A stretch of 59,866 nt of DNA, taken from contig CAMCQH010000008.1 of NCBI GenBank assembly GCA_945877035.1, forward strand, positions 1 to 59,866. Reading direction: 5' to 3'. Shown here piece after piece: positions 56,113-59,866 of the stretch. The notes beneath the pieces were generated by a model, which saw only the letters and a list, made by a program, of their open reading frames with translations, was not told the DNA's origin and did no database searches. The position numbers and the translations under genes are program-made. Source of the DNA: an uncultured Clostridium sp. (GTDB lineage Bacteria > Bacillota > Clostridia > TANB77 > CAG-508). Numbering within the stretch: position 1 is the first letter of the stretch; every line of letters starts with the position of its first letter.

Positions 56113-56799
56113 CTATTTTTGGTTTATGAAAATTCCAGGTCCCATTGTTGTTGTTACTGATACACTTTTTATGTATTGACCTTTAGCTGCTGCTGGTTTT
56201 GCTTTTATAATAGCATTCATTATTGTTTCATAGTTTTCAGCTAATTTGTCTGCTCCAAAAGATACTTTTCCAAATCCTAAGTGAATAATATTTGTTTTGT
56301 CTAATCTATATTCAACTTTACCAGATTTGATTTCATTTATTGCTTTTGTAACATCCATTGTAACTGTTCCAGATTTTGGGTTTGGCATTAATCCTTTTGG
56401 TCCTAATACTTTACCTAATCTTCCTACAACTCCCATCATATCAGGTGTTGCAACTACTACATCATAGTCAAACCAGTTTTCATTTTGTATTTTTGGTATT
56501 AATTCTTCTGCACCAACAAAGTCTGCTCCAGCTTTTTCAGCTTCTTCAGCTTTTGGTCCTTTTGCAAATACTAATACTTTTTGTGTTTTACCTGTACCAT
56601 TTGGAAGTACTACTGTACCTCTAACTTGTTGGTCAGCGTGTTTTGAATCTACACCTAATTTAACATGTAATTCAACTGTTTCATCAAATTTAGCTTTTGG
56701 CATTTTTTCAATTAATTCTAAAGCTTCTTTGATATCATATTCTTTGTTTTTTTCAACTAATTTAGCGCTTTCTGCGTATCTTTTAGCTAATTTTTTCAT
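56113..56799 (-). CDS. rplA: 50S ribosomal protein L1
   Basis: 228 residues, full L1 length, with [21 protein letters not shown] and [15 protein letters not shown]. Forms the E-site stalk. It lies between rplK and the L10 leader. Confidence 0.98.
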   Translation of the reverse strand: MKKLAKRYAESAKLVEKNKEYDIKEALELIEKMPKAKFDETVELHVKLGVDSKHADQQVRGTVVLPNGTGKTQKVLVFAKGPKAEEAEKAGADFVGAEELIPKIQNENWFDYDVVVATPDMMGVVGRLGKVLGPKGLMPNPKSGTVTMDVTKAINEIKSGKVEYRLDKTNIIHLGFGKVSFGADKLAENYETIMNAIIKAKPAAAKGQYIKSVSVTTTMGPGIFINQK

Positions 56800-56877
56800 T
56801 TTCTTTTACCTCCTTTGGTTCTAACGAGTTTTACTCTCCCAATTTTATTTTTTATAAATATAAAATATTTATCATAA

Positions 56878-57306
56878 TTAGTCAACAACAACTACACCCA
56901 TAGATCTAGCTGTTCCTTCTACCATGCTCATAGCTGTTTCTAATGATGCAGCATTTAAGTCAGGCATTTTTTGTTCAGCAATAGCTTTAACTTGTTCTTT
57001 AGTTATTTTAGCTACTTTATCTTTATTTGGTTTTCCTGAACCTTTTTCAATTTTAATTGATTTTTTGATTAAAACCGCAACTGGTGGAACTTTTGTTATA
57101 AATTCAAAAGATTTATCTTTATAAACTGTTATAACAACTGGTATTATCATTCCAGGTTGATTTGCTGTTCTATCATTGAATTCTTTTACGAATTGCATAA
57201 TATTAACACCACTTGATCCTAATGCAGGTCCTACTGGTGGAGCTGGTGTTGCCTTTCCTGCTTCTATTTGTAATTTAATTATATTTGAAATTTCTTTTTC
57301 TGCCAT
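56878..57306 (-). CDS. rplK: 50S ribosomal protein L11
   Basis: 142 residues: [34 protein letters not shown] and the C-terminal rRNA-binding domain ending [10 protein letters not shown]. Part of the GTPase-associated centre; adjacent to nusG and rplA. Confidence 0.98.
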   Translation of the reverse strand: MAEKEISNIIKLQIEAGKATPAPPVGPALGSSGVNIMQFVKEFNDRTANQPGMIIPVVITVYKDKSFEFITKVPPVAVLIKKSIKIEKGSGKPNKDKVAKITKEQVKAIAEQKMPDLNAASLETAMSMVEGTARSMGVVVVD

Positions 57307-57358
57307 TTTATTGGCACCTCCTCTTTATATTTGACAGGGACATCCCTTTATTTCATTC

Positions 57359-57895
57359 CTATTGAATTTTCTTAACTTGTGAGAACTCAAGTTCTACTGG
57401 TGTTTCTCTTCCAAACATTGATACTAGAACTTTAACTTTATTTTTTTCTTTATTTATTTCTTGAACAGTACCTACAAAACCTTCAAAAGCTCCATTCATT
57501 ATTTCAACTTGTTCATTAAGTTCATAATCAACATTTAATTCTGACATATCAAATCCCATGTTTCTTATTTCTTCATCTGTCAATGGAATTGGGTCTGTTC
57601 CTGAACCCACAAAACCTGTTACACCTCTAGTATTTCTTACTATGTACCATGTTTCTTCAGTCACTATCATTTTTATTAGAACATATCCTGGGAAAACTTT
57701 TTTCAAATTTGTTTTTCTTTTTCCATCTTTGATTTCTATTTGTTCTTCCATTGGAACTATTATGTCAAAGAAATATTCTTCAAGTTCTCTGTTTTTTACT
57801 GTATTTTCTAAATCTGTTTTTACTTTATTTTCATATCCTGAATATGTATGTACTACATACCATCTTGGATTCATATCGTAATCTTTTTGAGACAT
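57359..57895 (-). CDS. nusG: Transcription termination/antitermination protein NusG
   Basis: 178 residues: NGN domain (PRWYVVHTYSGYENKVKTDLE, FPGYVLIKM, GVTGFVGSG) and C-terminal KOW domain (MNGAFEGFVGTVQEINKEKNKVKV). Binds RNA polymerase and couples it to ribosomes or Rho. Confidence 0.97.
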   Translation of the reverse strand: MSQKDYDMNPRWYVVHTYSGYENKVKTDLENTVKNRELEEYFFDIIVPMEEQIEIKDGKRKTNLKKVFPGYVLIKMIVTEETWYIVRNTRGVTGFVGSGTDPIPLTDEEIRNMGFDMSELNVDYELNEQVEIMNGAFEGFVGTVQEINKEKNKVKVLVSMFGRETPVELEFSQVKKIQ

Positions 57896-57937
57896 TTTTT
57901 AAGCCTCCTTTGATATTTATTTCAATTACTTTAACAA

Positions 57938-58312
57938 TTATTCTATATTTTCTGTATTTTCTTCTGTTTTTGTCTCATTATTTGTATCTGTACTTTCTTC
58001 TACTGTTTCATTTGATATTTCAGTATTTTCTTCTGATACTTCATTACTTTCATTATCAGTTTCGCTAGTAGCAGAATTACTTACAACTTCTTTTATTTTA
58101 TCAATTCCATATTTATTAATTGATTCAAATGTAATGTCTAATACAAATACTATAACAGCTGTAACTAAAACTATTGCTAATACAGCAACTGTATTATTAA
58201 ATAATTGTTTTGGTGTTGGCCAACTTACTTTTTTTAGTTCTGCCTTAAAACTTTTCATAAAACTAGTTTTGTCTTTACTATTTTTTACTTCTTTCTTATC
58301 TTTTTTAGCCAT
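57938..58312 (-). CDS. secE: Preprotein translocase subunit SecE with long acidic tail
   Basis: 124 residues: FKAELKKVSWPTPKQLFNNT, a single membrane helix (about 42-61) and a C-terminal Ser/Glu/Asn/Thr-rich tail of about 45 residues (from NSATSETDNES) not found in typical ~60-residue Gram-positive SecE. The tail would lie at the outer face. Confidence 0.92.
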   Translation of the reverse strand: MAKKDKKEVKNSKDKTSFMKSFKAELKKVSWPTPKQLFNNTVAVLAIVLVTAVIVFVLDITFESINKYGIDKIKEVVSNSATSETDNESNEVSEENTEISNETVEESTDTNNETKTEENTENIE

Positions 58313-58342
58313 TTTGTTTCCTCCCTAAAATAGCTTGATTTT

Positions 58343-58507
58343 TTATTTTGTTTCTTTATGTGTTGTACGTTTTTTACAGAATTTACAATATTTAACTAAT
58401 TCTAATCTATCAGTATTATTTCTTTTGTTTTTTGATGTCATATAATTTCTGTTTTTACATTCTGTACATTCTAATGTTATATTTTCTCTTGGTCCTTTTG
58501 CTGCCAT
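58343..58507 (-). CDS. rpmG: 50S ribosomal protein L33
   Basis: 54 residues from [26 protein letters not shown] lies 7 bases before this ATG, so the frame to 58531 is too long. Zn-ribbon Cys pairs CTEC and CKFC. It heads the secE-nusG segment, as in many Bacillota. Confidence 0.95.
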   Translation of the reverse strand: MAAKGPRENITLECTECKNRNYMTSKNKRNNTDRLELVKYCKFCKKRTTHKETK

Positions 58508-58634
58508 TTCGATACACCTCCGAATTACCATACTTTTTTATTTTTAAACGATGTGATCGTATGTCCGTAATATACATACGCTAAAATATTTTACCACTTT
58601 TTTTCGTTTATGTCAATGGATTTACGTAAAAAAT

Positions 58635-59198
58635 TTATTTTTTCTTCTTTACTGAAAATCCAAATTTACCCAATTTTTTACCCATTGAATAATATCCACC
58701 ATTAGCATAAGAAATTAGGTTACATTTTGATATATCAAATGCACCTTTTTCATCAATATATTTTTCATCACTATTTATTGCTAGTACTTCTGCAATAAAC
58801 ATTGTATGACTTCCTAACTCTTTTATTTCTTTTACTTTACATTCAACAGATACAGGGCTTTCTTTTATCATAGGACATTTTACGAAATTGGCTTTTTCTT
58901 TATGAAGTTTCATTTCTTTGAACTTATCAACTTTTGCTCCTGTTTTTACTCCACACCAATCTGTTGCTCTAACTAAATCTTTAGTTGTTAAATTTATTAC
59001 AAATTCTCCTTGTTCTTTAATTAGATTATATGAGTATCTTGTTGGTCTAACTGAAATATAAACCATTGCTGGATTTGTATTTATAATTCCTGTCCATGCA
59101 ACAGTTATAATATTTGATTTTTCCATTGTTCCACAGCTTACCATTACAGCTGGTATTGGATATAAAAATGTTCCTGGTTTCCATGTTACTTTAGACAT
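58635..59198 (-). CDS. Flavin reductase-like FMN-binding protein
   Basis: 187 residues: the FMN-binding split-barrel family (flavoredoxin-like), with VAWTGIINTNPAMVYISVRPTRYS, EFVINLTT and GAKVDKFKE. Likely an FMN-dependent oxidoreductase. Its ATG overlaps the stop of the upstream gene by one base. Confidence 0.85.
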   Translation of the reverse strand: MSKVTWKPGTFLYPIPAVMVSCGTMEKSNIITVAWTGIINTNPAMVYISVRPTRYSYNLIKEQGEFVINLTTKDLVRATDWCGVKTGAKVDKFKEMKLHKEKANFVKCPMIKESPVSVECKVKEIKELGSHTMFIAEVLAINSDEKYIDEKGAFDISKCNLISYANGGYYSMGKKLGKFGFSVKKKK

Positions 59199-59500
59199 TA
59201 TCTTTCCTCTCCCTTTATGCTAATCAATAATTCTTCATAATGTTTTCGTGAATTTTCATCTTTTAAAGCATTGTATGCATCTTCTAAGGTTGTAAGAATT
59301 ATAGTTCTTAATTTTTCTGTATTTTTTCCTTGATAGTTTTGTAACATTTTTTCCATTTGTTTCTTTTGAAATTTAAATGCCTCTTTTACACTAATATCTG
59401 TGGCTTTTTCTTTTTTTATTGCTAAAATTTTATAATATTCTTGGTATTCTGAAAACTTCCTTTTAAGATTTTCAAAACTTTTTTCATCAATATCTCTCAT
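59198..59500 (-). CDS. Small helical protein with J-domain-like C-terminus
   Basis: 100 residues, all helical. The C-terminal EDAYNALKDENSRKHYEELL resembles helices III-IV of DnaJ domains (AYEVLSD...YD), but no HPD tripeptide is present. Possibly a degenerate J-like protein. It lies under a promoter at 59572-59600 and is coupled to the flavin reductase gene. Confidence 0.5.
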   Translation of the reverse strand: MRDIDEKSFENLKRKFSEYQEYYKILAIKKEKATDISVKEAFKFQKKQMEKMLQNYQGKNTEKLRTIILTTLEDAYNALKDENSRKHYEELLISIKGEER

Positions 59501-59571
59501 AATAATTAATCCTTTCCTTAAAATAAAGACATTTAAAAAAGAATATTTGTAATTCTCTTTTAAATATCTTT

Positions 59572-59600
59572 ATTATACTACAAGAATATTATAAATTCAA
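59572..59600 (-). promoter_or_regulatory. Promoter between 5S rRNA and the J-like gene
   Basis: Minus-strand TTGAAT (59600-59595), 17-base spacer, TATAAT (59577-59572). A hairpin (59522-59574) begins right at the predicted start and ends 13 bases before the ATG region; its one plus-strand mismatch is a G-U on the minus strand. Confidence 0.65.
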
Positions 59601-59613
59601 GCAAAAAAAAAAT

Positions 59614-59729
59614 CTAGCGACAACCTATCTTCCCAGCAGGGTAACCCACAAGTATTTTCGGCACATTCAGGCTTGACTTCTGTGTTCGGAATGGGAACAG
59701 GTATTACCCTAAATGTCATCATCACTAGA
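59614..59729 (-). rRNA. rrf: 5S rRNA
   Basis: Complete on the minus strand: CTAGTGATGATGAC ... CCCATTCCGAACACAGAAGTCAAGC ... CTGCTGGGAAGATAGG ... GTCGCTAG, about 116 nt, with closing stem CTAGTG/CGCTAG-like and a T run after it. Confidence 0.97.
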
Positions 59730-59824
59730 AAATTAATGTGTATATAAGTACACTGAAAAATACATAGATGAAAATTTATTGTTTTAGGATTCTGTTCCGA
59801 TTACTTTTTTTCTTAACTTTTTAT

Positions 59825-59866
59825 GGTTAAGCCCTCGATTTATTAGTATTGGTCAGCTTAATACAT
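59825..59866 (-). rRNA. rrl: 23S rRNA, 3' end (partial)
   Basis: Minus-strand ...ATTAAGCTGACCAATACTAATAAATCGAGGGCTTAACC is the conserved 3' end of 23S rRNA. The gene runs off the right edge of the window. Confidence 0.9.

Overview
The window is very AT-rich and reads as a spore-forming, Gram-positive Clostridia-type (Bacillota) chromosome. It carries spoIVA, sigK and whiA, a class B sortase with a sorting-signal substrate, the secE-nusG-rplK-rplA-rplJ-rplL cluster with an L10 leader, and the end of an rRNA operon. An uncultured gut-type Clostridia fits best; the species cannot be named from sequence alone.

Layout. From about 21.0 kb down to 0.1 kb (minus strand) lies one long surface-glycan locus: ten glycosyltransferase genes (one a GT4-GT2 fusion), a Wzy/WaaL-like polymerase or ligase, a Wzm/Wzt-type ABC exporter with its own consensus promoter, a DUF6020 membrane protein, a GtrA-like protein, a triple-ricin-domain glucosaminidase and a cadherin-like wall protein. 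A ~300-nt near-perfect rod-shaped inverted repeat sits inside this operon at 16125-16424. Next, 21.0-28.1 kb is accessory: a pilin-like protein whose GC-rich, FGE-type C-terminus looks like the variable region of a diversity-generating retroelement target, two tandem copies of an Rpn/PD-(D/E)XK gene bracketed by inverted repeats, a diaminopentanoate dehydrogenase-like gene, a small structured RNA with its own promoter and terminator, a solitary PemK/MazF-like toxin and a tRNA. The 28-44 kb part holds lipid activation with a TetR regulator, a LonB/C-type protease, a sortase with its substrate, DUF421/DUF4363, a UDP-sugar pyrophosphorylase, spoIVA and an AraC-regulated ABC exporter pair. The 44-59.9 kb part is housekeeping (rlmN, hemW, whiA, prmC, a CNNM/CorC-type protein, sigK, 6S RNA, tRNA-Met, mtaD, ribosomal cluster, 5S and 23S rRNA).

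The main discovery candidate is sigK. It is complete only if the ribosome shifts +1 twice, and both shifts fall at the same context, NTT-CGG-(A/C), where skipping one C restores the SigK reading frame. In a scan by eye of every other coding sequence in the window I found no in-frame CGG codon at all. This points to CGG being an unassigned or hungry codon in this organism that drives programmed +1 frameshifting in a sporulation sigma factor.
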